Assembly: GCF_014202315.1 (NCBI RefSeq)
Contig: NZ_JACHGN010000031.1
Span: 1 to 32,126 of the forward strand
DNA from: Thermocatellispora tengchongensis
GTDB taxonomy: Bacteria > Actinomycetota > Actinomycetes > Streptosporangiales > Streptosporangiaceae
Length of the DNA stretch: 32,126 nt
Direction of reading: 5' to 3'
Both the position numbers and the translations under genes were made by a program. Numbering within the stretch: the stretch's first letter is position 1; each line of letters starts with the position of its first letter. This document shows, piece after piece, positions 18,201 to 24,178 of the stretch. The notes beneath the pieces were generated by a model. That model saw nothing but the letters and a program-made list of their open reading frames with translations. It searched no databases and was not told the origin of the DNA.

Positions 18201-19705
18201 TGCACGGCCCGGCGCCGCGCGGCGGTGTAGGCCAGGTCGTAGAAGTCCCGCTCGCCCGCCTCCGCCAGATGCGCCGCGGCGCGCCCGGCGGCCTCGGCCA
18301 GCGCCTCCGGGCTCCGCGCCGACACCACGAACGGCAGCGGACCCCCGGGCCCGGGACCGGGGGAGGGGACGCGCGGGGGAGGGGCGGCCACGGCCACGTG
18401 CACGTTGGCACCGCCGAACCCGAAGGAGTTCACCCCCACGACCGCCCGCGCGCCCGTCTCGCCGATCCCGCGCAGGGGCCGGGGTTCGGTGACGACGCTC
18501 AGCCCCAGGCCGTCGAAGTCGATCGCCGGATTGAGCGTCTCGGCGTGCAGGGACGCCGGGATCATCCGGTGCCGGAGCACCAGCAGCGCCTTGAACAGGC
18601 CCGGCATGCCCGAGGCCGGCTCCAGATGCCCCAGGTTGGACTTGACGGACCCGATCGGCAGCGGCCCGCACGTACGCCCGGCGCCGAGCGCCCGGCCCAG
18701 CGCCCGGCACTCGGCCGGGTCGCCCGCCTGCGTGCCCGTGCCGTGGGCCTCCACGTAGACGACCTCGTCGGGGGCGATCCCGGCCTCGTCGTACACCCGG
18801 CGCAGCAGCGCCTCCTGCGCCTCGGCGTTCGGCAGGGCCAGCCCCATCGTCCGGCCGTCGTTGTTGGCGGCGGCGCCCACGATCACCCCGTGCACGCGGT
18901 CGCCGTCCGCCAGCGCGTCGGCGAGCCGCTTGAGCACCACCACCCCGCCGCCCTCGGCCCGTACGAAGCCGTCGGCCCCGGCGGAGAAGGCGCGGCACCG
19001 GCCGGTCGGCGACAGCATCGACGCCTGGCTGAACCCGACGTACCCGATCGGGCTGAGCAGGACGTTGACCCCGCCGGCCAGCACCACCCCGCAGGACCCG
19101 TCGGCCAGCGCCCGGCAGGCCCGCTCGACCGCCTGCAGCGAGGACGAGCACGCCGTGTCGATGCTCATGCTCGGCCCGCGCAGGTCGAAGACGTACGACA
19201 GCCGGTTGGCCGCAATCGACAGCGCCATCCCCGACATCGTGTACGGCCCGATGGAACCGGGCTCCAGCGCCTGGAGCAAGCCGTAGGAGGGGTCGGAGAT
19301 CCCGACGAACACCCCGGTGTCCGATCCGGCGAGCGTCGCCGGATCGATCCCCGCGTCGTCGAACGCCTCGGCCGCCATCTCCAGCAGCAGCCGCTGCTGG
19401 GGGTCCATGGACGCCGCCTCCTTGGGCGAGATCCCGAAGTACGCGGCGTCGAAGCCGGCGACGTCGTGGAGGAAGCCGCCCGCCCGCGTGTAGCTCCGGT
19501 CGGCCCTCGGGATGCTCTCATCGACGTACCGGTCGGCCTCGAAACGGTCGGGCGGCACGCTCCCGACCAGGTCGTCCCCGCGCGCCAGGGCCTGCCACAG
19601 CCCGTCCAGGTCCTCGATCCCGCCCGGCAGCCGGCACCCCACCCCGACCACCGCCACCGCCGTCCGCGGCCACGCCCGCCGCTCCGCTCCCACGCCTACG
19701 CTCAT
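12209..19705 (-). CDS. Highly reducing type I polyketide synthase, single module with C-methyltransferase
   Basis: A 2498-aa megasynthase with one complete module, probably iterative. KS (about 14-440): Cys186 in DTACSSSL, His321 in EAHGTGT, His360 in NLGHLEP. AT (about 540-860): Ser637 in GHSVGE and a YPFHS specificity-region motif. DH (about 915-1200): His937 in HRAGGAAVMP and Asp1101 in LDSALQ. C-methyltransferase (about 1290-1580): SAM motif VLEVGAGVGG near 1390. Pseudo-KR (about 1600-1800). ER (about 1810-2110): GGAGGVG near 1935. KR (about 2130-2350): TGGLSGFG and Tyr2280 in PYVAAN. ACP (about 2415-2490): Ser2439 in YGLDSLMA. All catalytic residues are present, so it should make a fully or variably reduced, possibly methyl-branched chain. 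No thioesterase or reductase releases the chain; oleA, overlapping by ATGA, is the obvious candidate. I chose ATG 19705 because GGAAAGG lies just upstream; ATG 19738 has no ribosome-binding site. Confidence 0.93.
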   Translation of the reverse strand: MSVGVGAERRAWPRTAVAVVGVGCRLPGGIEDLDGLWQALARGDDLVGSVPPDRFEADRYVDESIPRADRSYTRAGGFLHDVAGFDAAYFGISPKEAASMDPQQRLLLEMAAEAFDDAGIDPATLAGSDTGVFVGISDPSYGLLQALEPGSIGPYTMSGMALSIAANRLSYVFDLRGPSMSIDTACSSSLQAVERACRALADGSCGVVLAGGVNVLLSPIGYVGFSQASMLSPTGRCRAFSAGADGFVRAEGGGVVVLKRLADALADGDRVHGVIVGAAANNDGRTMGLALPNAEAQEALLRRVYDEAGIAPDEVVYVEAHGTGTQAGDPAECRALGRALGAGRTCGPLPIGSVKSNLGHLEPASGMPGLFKALLVLRHRMIPASLHAETLNPAIDFDGLGLSVVTEPRPLRGIGETGARAVVGVNSFGFGGANVHVAVAAPPPRVPSPGPGPGGPLPFVVSARSPEALAEAAGRAAAHLAEAGERDFYDLAYTAARRRAVHRHRAVVLAGSPAQAAEALARVGAADGPEGAERAATGEAVERGRVALVFCGNGSQWAGMGADLLAEEPFRRAVEAVDAELTPRLGWSVLEELALPPRQWRLSATEVAQPLLFAVQAGLVEMLLAAGVRPGAVAGHSVGEVAAAYAAGALSLPQAAQVIAERGLAQAVTRGQGRMAAVGLPEAAARQVVQDYPQVEVAAVNSGRDVTVAGPRGSLKLLGEDLAGRDVFFRELDVDYPFHSAAMDPIREPLCQALAGLRPSRARLSMVSTVTGEVVRGEELDAAYWWRNVRRPVRFAAAVERLLADGFDVLVEVGPHPVLGSYLRRLSGAARVRAAVVPTLRRAEPGPARVRAAVAEVVAAGGDLDWERCFPRPGAVRGLPAYPWQRLRHWNGGPLAWAHSIGDPAIEHPLLGQRLPTLDPSWHGELDRVRAPWVTDHRAGGAAVMPATGYVDMALAAGRLAMPEAGGAVEVDQVAISRALVVPGPSAEPACLQTSLSAETGVITVASTTLRGQHVREHFRGRVRPLLRQAPPPLDVAALRARIATPVDVPGYYARATEGMMAWGPAFQVLTGLWKGEGEILGAYSCPERDDRYQAHPVILDSALQAGVLWLVEELRSGVGYMPAAIGSVRLWRTPDPDGLVLVRERSRTAGEVCWDITVAGADGRVAAEMEGCRLRRMPGRLTTPVRRYHVELRAAPRPGEPAAPWPGAAPAEIRAEAGDRLASVRSAWRELDHAAYAERLEETFARTLAAALAELTPGPIRDLAAEDPAGACREPHHRRMVRAALPLLERYGLLERPAGPPPDGLFRGLLDAGASCAPQTALAVRACLRLPELLRGECTASDVLAAGGAGELMEQFHDAGPAELAAYRMARALVERIAAGWPDDRPLRVLEVGAGVGGATAALLPVLPAGRTRYTVTDAAEPALARLRQRFSGYDFVDYAVLDLDADPAEQGQAGGHDLVVAAGCLHLTRDLAAALRRLHALLAPGGKLLVAEPHRIGPLLPLSGLTAEFWDFDDHDLRPDSPLLPGERWPGLLAETGYTEIVQIGPEDEPGAGDFSVLLATSAGAAPSGPPSEPPPETPPRTEAGGAWIVAGEDPGGPLAAALGALLEERGGTVSRASFGDEPDEWADRVPPGAASVAFALILDAEDDPGPEAAVELVTRRTAALRAVALACERFPQELPVSLWLVTRPCGALPEPAPAGVPVRPEDAAVWGAARSLGNEQPRIGVRRVCLHRTGDDGHDAARLAAELLAPGEEDEILLTRRGRFVPRLVDSGEPAGPVPEGGAYRLVVRDPGLAYGLEWERAEVPEPGPGQALVEVRAIGLNYRDVMRAVNLLPTDAIEAVFGGHELGLECAGIVTAVGPGVTRLRPGDRVAAAGPVGFGSHAVIEEWAATAIPERMSFAQAATLPMAYATVYHSLHHCARLKAGETVLVHGGAGGVGMAALEYARFAGARVIATAGSPAKRDLLRAMGADHVLDSRSMRFGERVRELTGGRGVDVVLNSLAGEAITRGLECLRHGGRFVELGKRDIFEGRHVRLRPFGDNIAFFGVDVGTLMWKDPALMAGHVAAMTLAMAEGMRPLPHTVYPAERVADAFAQMRHSRHVGKIVISLDPRDEPVTARARPVPPSPDPAATYLVTGGLSGFGAATARHLARRGVRHLALVGRRGAGTPEAAALLAELDGLGARARAYAADAADIAAMRRILDELDAEGHPVRGIVHAAMHLDDRPLTDLDDDRIRAVLRPKVAGALVLDELTADLPLESFVLYSSLTTIGNIGQAPYVAANLHLEALARRRRARGAPALAVALGALAGTGVLSRGTQAEALARLGIEPIDPGKALAAVDDMLAERVTVAMLGRCDWARLRQVLPGLRRPWLAGVLPPGADQDGEPTDLVAALAAMSGEEAHEYVVARITELLSAVMLTPADQIEPDRRLDEYGLDSLMATELLLSMRHRFGVDIPPMELIRGAGTVSDIARTALVHLGLQTRATAAGRTDAAETS

Positions 19706-19738
19706 ATGCCGCCTTTCCACTCGTTCCGGCAGCACCAT

Positions 19739-19802
19739 GGCATCACAGCCGTACGTGACCTGATAGCGACTGTTCGTGTTCCTCGCTGGTGACAGTGATG
19801 CC
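19739..19802. promoter_or_regulatory. Inverted repeat upstream of the PKS gene, possible operator
   Basis: GGCATCAC at 19739-19746 and GTGATGCC at 19795-19802 form a perfect 8-bp inverted repeat separated by 48 nt, within the 230-bp region between the divergent PKS and DUF6230 genes. It could be a paired regulator site or a stem in the PKS leader. No convincing -10/-35 pair was found for the PKS direction. Confidence 0.3.
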
Positions 19803-19874
19803 TCCCGGTAAGGGATGGCGCAGTGGGGAAAGCGCGCGTACGCGCAGGGTAATCAGCTTCGTGCGCAGAGTGTC

Positions 19875-19880
19875 TATACT
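19875..19880 (+). promoter_or_regulatory. Candidate -10 box for the DUF6230 gene
   Basis: TATACT at 19875-19880 is a strong -10 match in otherwise GC-rich DNA and would give a 5' leader of about 50 nt before the ATG at 19936. No good -35 sequence lies at the normal distance, so an activator or alternative sigma factor may be involved. Confidence 0.4.
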
Positions 19881-19935
19881 GTGGCCGCGCCCGGTCCCGC
19901 GGCGCGACCCCCCATCCGGCGAAGGCGAGTTGCCC

Positions 19936-20661
19936 ATGTCCCCCGACCCGCCCGAACCCGCCGGCCCGGCCTCCGCCTCGGCCGGGCCCGCGGACAGAGC
20001 CCTCGACCCGCCCGGGCCCGCGGACAGGGCCGAGCCTGCCGGCATGGCGGGGCGTGCCGGCATGGCGTCCGCGTCGGGCGGCACGGCCTGGCGCAGGTTC
20101 GCGCTCGCGCTCGTCCCGGCGCTGACGGCGGCGGCGGTCCTCGCGGCCGTGACGGGCGAGGGCGGCGTCGCGGCCTCCTTCTCCGTCTCCGGGCAGCGCT
20201 TCAAGGTCTCCGCCGACCGCCTCGTGGGCCAGGGCTTCGCCCAGTACGGCGACGTGGTCGTGACCGCCGACGGCGGCCGGCGTCCGGTCCTCATGTCGAT
20301 GATCGGCAGGGCCACCCTCACCGGCCTGTGCCAGTCGGTGCTGATGCCCACCCCCGTGGGCAGGGTCACGTTCCTGCTCCGGGCGGGCCGGGACGGGCGG
20401 CCGGTGGAGGCCACGAACCTCGTGATCGACCTCCACCAGCTCTCCGGCGACGCCGCCTTCGACGACATCGAGATCGGCCGCGACGCATCCACCCTCGACA
20501 CCCCACCCGGCCTGGCGGGCCGCCCCGGGCAGGTGGGCCAGCAGGCCGCCACCGTGCGGATCAGCGGCCTGAGGCAGACCGCGTACGCCGTCAACGCCGG
20601 CACGTTCCGGCTCAACGGGCTCCGGCTGAGCATCGAACGCGGCGACCGGGAGTGCTTCTGA
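19936..20661 (+). CDS. DUF6230 family protein
   Basis: A 241-aa protein of a family common in actinomycetes and of unknown function. After a 50-residue Pro/Ala/Gly-rich segment with imperfect GPADRA repeats comes WRRFALALVPALTAAAVLAAVTG (about 52-74), a membrane segment or uncleaved signal. The outer domain contains the hallmark sequences FSVSGQRFKVSADRL, GFAQYGD, EATNLVIDLHQLSGDA, EIGRDASTLD and the C-terminal ECF. It probably lies outside the membrane as a beta-rich domain. ATG 19936 is chosen because GAAGGCGAG lies just upstream; the upstream in-frame extension has no comparable signal and overlaps the promoter. The DUF6114 gene follows after 3 nt, the usual pairing for this family. Some members carry the misleading label 'cholesterol esterase', for which nothing here gives evidence. 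Confidence 0.8.
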   Translation: MSPDPPEPAGPASASAGPADRALDPPGPADRAEPAGMAGRAGMASASGGTAWRRFALALVPALTAAAVLAAVTGEGGVAASFSVSGQRFKVSADRLVGQGFAQYGDVVVTADGGRRPVLMSMIGRATLTGLCQSVLMPTPVGRVTFLLRAGRDGRPVEATNLVIDLHQLSGDAAFDDIEIGRDASTLDTPPGLAGRPGQVGQQAATVRISGLRQTAYAVNAGTFRLNGLRLSIERGDRECF

Positions 20662-20664
20662 CCG

Positions 20665-21795
20665 ATGACCGCGTTCCGGCACGGCCCCGCGAAGTGTCCC
20701 GCCCCGGCCCGGCCCGCTCCGCGCCGGTTCCGGCGATGGCATGCGCCGGCCCGGCGTGTTGTGGACCGGCTCTACCGGTGCCGTGCTCCGGCCCGGCGTG
20801 CTGTGGACGGGGTTCGGCGGTGGCGCGCTCCAGCCCGCCGCGCCGTGGACCGGTTCCGGTGGTGGCGCCGCAGCCGCCCGTTCTGGGGTGGTCTGTGGGT
20901 GGTGCTGGGCGGTGCGGCCGTGCTGCTCGCCCCACTCGCGCCGCTCCCGCTCCTCCTCCAGCAGGGGATCGCCGGCGTCTCCGGCTACCTGGTGGGCGGG
21001 CTGCTGGTGGCCGCCGGTCTGCTGAGCTGGTGGCAGGCCGGGCAGCGGACCTTCCTCGGCCTCGCCGCCATGGCGCTGTCGCTCGCGTCCTTCGTCACCT
21101 CCAACTTCGGCGGGTTCGGCGTCGGCACGCTGCTCGGCATAGTGGGCGCCGCGATGCTCGTCGCCTGGCTGCCCGACAAGCGACCGGCGCGCAGGCGTCC
21201 AAGCGTGCCCAGCGTGCCCGTCGAGCGGCCCCCGCAAGGGCCCACGGAGCCGCCCGCCGACGGCCGGAGCGCGGGGCGGGCGCGCGCCGTGACCGTCGCG
21301 GCCCTCGCCCTGTTCCTCCACGCGGGGCCCACCACCCCCGAGCCGTCCCGTGACCCGGCCGCGCGAGGGCCGGTCGTCCCGGCCGTGTCGCCGTTCACCG
21401 TCGTCCCCTCCGCCCACGGGTCCGTGCTGAGGGCCGCGCGGCTCACCATGTCCGGGGCGCGGTTCCGTGGCGTGGCCGGTGCCGGTCGCCGCTACCTGAA
21501 GCTGTCGATGGACGCCGTCCGCATCATCGACGGCGAGCACCGGATGGGCCGCCCTGACGGGGTGGCCCCGCGCCAGCGCTTCGCCTCGCTCGCGCTGTCG
21601 GGCGGCGTGGTGATGTACGTGACCCGGCTCCGGGCCCGTGTGGCGGGTGTCGGGTTCACCTTCACCCCTGCCTTCCCGCCGCCCGTGGTGCCCTCGATGA
21701 CCGTGACCGGGGTGGAGGCCGACGGGCTCCTGGTCCGGGCCGACCGGGCCGGCGTGCACGGGCTGGAGCAGGTCGCGTCCCCGACTCCGCCGTAG
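20665..21795 (+). CDS. DUF6114 family membrane protein with a repeated basic N-terminus
   Basis: A 376-aa partner of the preceding DUF6230 protein. Residues 66-170 form the DUF6114 core with three or four membrane helices: RRSRPFWGGLWVVLGG, PLPLLLQQGIAGVSGYLVGG, RTFLGLAAMALSLASFVTSNFGGFGVG and LLGIVGAAMLVAWLP, each piece read directly. The C-terminal part (about 245-376) is a beta-rich extracytoplasmic domain resembling DUF6230. Unusually, the N-terminus carries three 14-aa repeats with core (R/H)APARRxVD, positively charged and therefore probably cytoplasmic. Those repeats are exact 42-bp DNA units and look recently expanded. The start is 3 nt after the DUF6230 stop, so the two should be co-translated. 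Function unknown; the pair may form a surface or septal complex, which is speculation. Confidence 0.8.
   Translation: MTAFRHGPAKCPAPARPAPRRFRRWHAPARRVVDRLYRCRAPARRAVDGVRRWRAPARRAVDRFRWWRRSRPFWGGLWVVLGGAAVLLAPLAPLPLLLQQGIAGVSGYLVGGLLVAAGLLSWWQAGQRTFLGLAAMALSLASFVTSNFGGFGVGTLLGIVGAAMLVAWLPDKRPARRRPSVPSVPVERPPQGPTEPPADGRSAGRARAVTVAALALFLHAGPTTPEPSRDPAARGPVVPAVSPFTVVPSAHGSVLRAARLTMSGARFRGVAGAGRRYLKLSMDAVRIIDGEHRMGRPDGVAPRQRFASLALSGGVVMYVTRLRARVAGVGFTFTPAFPPPVVPSMTVTGVEADGLLVRADRAGVHGLEQVASPTPP
20734..20859 (+). repeat. Three 42-bp tandem repeats in the DUF6114 gene
   Basis: Units at 20734-20775, 20776-20817 and 20818-20859 each encode 14 residues around the core APARRxVD. They keep the reading frame and add a strongly basic cytoplasmic tail. 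Confidence 0.8.
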
Positions 21796-21837
21796 CCTCG
21801 ATTGCCCGTGCGCCGGGAAGCAGCAGAAGGGCTCATC

Positions 21838-22383
21838 GTGCGTCTCTTTGATGTGAAAGCCGAACTGCTCCCACGCGGGGAGCCGCTGACCGGGGGGAAC
21901 CCCGTCGATCTGTCGGCGCTCTTCGCCGTCCACCACCTCGGGCTCGTACGGCTGGCCCTGGTCATGGTGGGCGACCAGGCCACGGCCGAGGACGTCGTGC
22001 AAGAGGCGTTCGCCCGCGCCCATGCGGGCCGGCGCCGCATCCGCGAGCCCGGAAAGGCCCTGGCCTATGTCAGGTCTTCGGTGCTCAACGGCTGCCGCTC
22101 GGTGCTCAGGAGGCGTACCACGGCCCTGCGCAGGGCCGTGCCGTACGACCCGCCCGTGTGGTCGGCCGAGAGCGCCGCCCTGATCGGTGAGGACCGCCGC
22201 GAGGTCCTCGCCGCGTTGCGGAAACTGCCGCGCAGGCAGCGCGAGGCGCTGACGCTGCGCTACTACCTCGATCTGTCCGATGAGGAGATCGCCGACACCA
22301 TGGGGATCGGTACCAGCGGTGTCCGGTCCACGATCACCCGCGGCTTGGCCGCCCTCGGCCGCGCCCTTCAGGAGGGGAAATGA
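21838..22383 (+). CDS. ECF-type RNA polymerase sigma factor (SigE-like)
   Basis: A 181-aa sigma-70-family factor with only regions 2 and 4, directing RNA polymerase to a special promoter set. Region 2 (about 25-90) includes FAVHHLGLVRLALVMVG and AEDVVQEAFARAH. Region 4 (about 118-176) includes LPRRQREALTLRYYLDLSD followed by the helix-turn-helix EEIADTMGIGTSGVRSTI. I chose GTG 21838 because AGAAGGG (21825-21831) lies 6 nt upstream; TTG 21802 and GTG 21808 in the same frame lack such a site. Its stop overlaps the ATG of the next gene (ATGA), a typical link between a sigma factor and its membrane-bound partner. The inducing signal is unknown. Confidence 0.88.
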   Translation: MRLFDVKAELLPRGEPLTGGNPVDLSALFAVHHLGLVRLALVMVGDQATAEDVVQEAFARAHAGRRRIREPGKALAYVRSSVLNGCRSVLRRRTTALRRAVPYDPPVWSAESAALIGEDRREVLAALRKLPRRQREALTLRYYLDLSDEEIADTMGIGTSGVRSTITRGLAALGRALQEGK

Positions 22384-23378
22384 CCACGGACATGGAAGAC
22401 CGGCTGCGTAAGGCCCTCGCCGAGGCGGCCGCCCAGGTCGATCCCGATTCGCTGCGCCCGCTCACCGCCCCGCAGCCCGCCGGCCGCCTCGTGCCGGTGC
22501 GGGCCCGGCTGGCCCTGGCCGGCGCCGCCGCGGCCGGGCTCGCGGTCGCGGCGGTGGCGGTCCCGGCCGCCCTGACCGGCACGACGGCGTCGGACCAGGT
22601 GACCCCCTCCGTCCCGTCCCCCCGGACCTCGGTGACGCTCGACGCGCGCTCCTTCCTGCTGGCGGGGGCGGAGCGGGCGGCCGGCGAGGAGCGTGCGGAA
22701 GGAGCCTTCTGGTACAGCCGGGTACGCACGTTCAAGCCGCAGCCCTCGGGCGAGGTCGTCGTGTCCTCCGAGGAGGTCTGGTACGACGGCGAGACCGGCC
22801 GGGGACGCATCACCACCGGCCTGGACGCCGAGATCATCCTGCCCGGCGAATCGGGCGGGGCCGGCAAGGCCAAGGGCACGCCCAAGCCCGAGCCGGAGAC
22901 GCGGGACTTCGACATGCGCCTGCTGACCGCTATCGGCGGGGAGCGGTTGAGCCAGGACGACATCCGGCGGCTCCCGGACGACGTCGCCGGCCTGCGGCGC
23001 TGGCTGGACGCGCATCGGGCGGAGGGGGAGTCGGAGACCGGCTTCGTCTTCGCCATGACCCGGTTCGTGCTCTCCCAGCCGACCACTCCGGCCACCCGCG
23101 CCGCCATGCTGCGCATCCTCGCCGACCAGCCGGGCCTGAAGCTGGAACGGGGGATCACCGACCCGCTCGGCCGCCCCGGCGCGGCGGTCACCTCCCCCGA
23201 CGGCGAGCACCGGCTGATCGTCGATGAGTCGGGCGCCCGCCTGCTGGCCGAGGAGTACCACGGCCCGGACCGGGCCGACAAGCGCGACGGGCGTTCGGTG
23301 CACGTCGGCGCGCGCAAGGGCGAGAAGACGGTCTACGAGTCCTCCGGCTGGACCGAGAAGATCGGCGACCGCCCGTAG
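22380..23378 (+). CDS. CU044_5270-like membrane protein, partner of the sigma factor
   Basis: A 332-aa single-pass membrane protein. The first 40 residues are cytoplasmic (DMEDRLRKALAEAAAQVDPD), then one helix at about 41-66 (RARLALAGAAAAGLAVAAVA), then a large outer domain with LDARSFLLAGAERAA, WYSRVRT, EEVWYDGETGRGRI and RRWLDAH. This resembles the CU044_5270 family, which is regularly encoded right after ECF sigma factors in actinomycetes. It overlaps the sigma gene by four bases. Role as an anti-sigma factor or sensor is inferred from position; it has no zinc-binding anti-sigma motif (HxxxCxxC) that I can see. Confidence 0.8.
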   Translation: MTTDMEDRLRKALAEAAAQVDPDSLRPLTAPQPAGRLVPVRARLALAGAAAAGLAVAAVAVPAALTGTTASDQVTPSVPSPRTSVTLDARSFLLAGAERAAGEERAEGAFWYSRVRTFKPQPSGEVVVSSEEVWYDGETGRGRITTGLDAEIILPGESGGAGKAKGTPKPEPETRDFDMRLLTAIGGERLSQDDIRRLPDDVAGLRRWLDAHRAEGESETGFVFAMTRFVLSQPTTPATRAAMLRILADQPGLKLERGITDPLGRPGAAVTSPDGEHRLIVDESGARLLAEEYHGPDRADKRDGRSVHVGARKGEKTVYESSGWTEKIGDRP

Positions 23379-23712
23379 CGGGGAGCGCGTGTCAAGACGG
23401 CACTCTCTGCCGATCACACGGGGGTTCGTAGGCCGCGGCCCTGCGGACCCCTCGTGCGGGGGTTCCGCCTGTTCCACGAGACGGTCTGGCACGACAACCG
23501 GCGGCCGACCGACCGGAGGCCGAGGACGCCGAGCCGAGGGGCCGGCGCGCCGCACCCGGCCGGGACCGGGCGCAGGTGCCTCGCGCGCGCGGCTGGTGCG
23601 CGCACCGGAGCGATGTACGAGTTTGACCTGATCATGGCGTGGCGTCGTGAAATGAAGACGGTCATCGCGTGATCCTCCAGAGGCGCAAGTCAAGATCGAA
23701 GGAGAACACGTG
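23379..23712. other. Gene-free stretch, probably the left flank of a decayed insertion sequence
   Basis: No credible coding frame or strong hairpin. Short open frames here lack ribosome-binding sites and have unsettled composition. The last 110 nt are less GC-rich than the surroundings and lead directly into a strong ribosome-binding site (GAAGGAG) and the start of an IS256-type transposase remnant, so this is probably the untranslated left end of that element. I could not define a terminal inverted repeat or target duplication. Confidence 0.4.
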
Positions 23713-23985
23713 ATGGCCGTGGACAACAGGTGACGCCCTGAGCAGTGGCCGGCGGAGCGGGTCCAGACCCAGGACCCCGGCTTGTCGCGATCCATGGGGA
23801 ACCATGGCCGAGGTGTTGATGTCGGGCGAGGCCGACAGCCGGTGCGGTGTCGGCTACGGCCGGCGCGGCGACGAGCAGATCGGTGTCGGCTACGGCCGGC
23901 GCGGCGACGAGCGGATCGCCCCGCGCAACGGCTACCGCACCCGCGAGCGGAACACCCGCGCTCGGGCTACGACGCGGACCTCTCC
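23713..23985 (+). pseudogene. Decayed IS256-family transposase, N-terminal fragment
   Basis: Beginning at ATG 23713 after a strong ribosome-binding site, the frame reads MAVDNR, a TGA stop, then RPEQ...ERVQTQDPGLSRSMGN. Near 23802 an apparent single-base loss moves the match to another frame: MAEVLMSGEADSRCGVGYGRRGDE and later RNGYRTRERNTRAR. These pieces line up with the N-terminus of actinobacterial IS256 transposases, where one expects ...MSAEADxxCGxxYGER...RNGYRxREWDTRAG. At least three lesions are visible: the stop, the frameshift and a 36-bp internal duplication. The catalytic DDE domain is entirely missing; the match ends near 23985, where minisatellite sequence begins. The element cannot transpose. 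Confidence 0.7.
23846..23917 (+). repeat. 36-bp tandem duplication inside the transposase remnant
   Basis: Copies at 23846-23881 and 23882-23917 differ at one base and each encodes GVGYGRRGDE plus two residues. Intact IS256 transposases have this segment once. Confidence 0.85.
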
Positions 23986-23994
23986 CAGGCCCGG

Positions 23995-24178
23995 CCGTGC
24001 GGGGTGTGCCGTGGTGCCGTGCCGTGCGGGGTGTGCCGTGGTGCCGTGCCGTGCGGGGTGTGCTGTGGTGCCGTGCCGTGCGGGGTGTGCCGTGGTGCCG
24101 TGCCGTGCGGGGTGTGCCGTGGTGCCGTGCCGTGCGGGGTCTGCCGTGGTGCCGTGCCGCGTAGGGTCCGCCGTGGCA
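23995..24178 (+). repeat. 27-bp minisatellite, six full copies and one degenerate copy
   Basis: Units begin at 23995, 24022, 24049, 24076, 24103 and 24130, with a diverged seventh at 24157-24178. They are near identical (a C-to-T change in unit 3, one substitution in unit 6). The period is a multiple of three, so long open frames appear on both strands, but the translations (such as AGCAVVPCR) show no sign of a real protein. Confidence 0.9.

Noticed and set aside
13397-19151. Very long open frames antisense to, or in other frames of, the PKS gene
   Set aside because: They are by-products of extreme GC content. Their translations are Arg/Ala/Gly/Pro-rich with no domains, while the PKS frame shows every catalytic motif.
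23995-24178. CRISPR array
   Set aside because: The repeats are directly adjacent with no unique spacers, and there are no cas genes.
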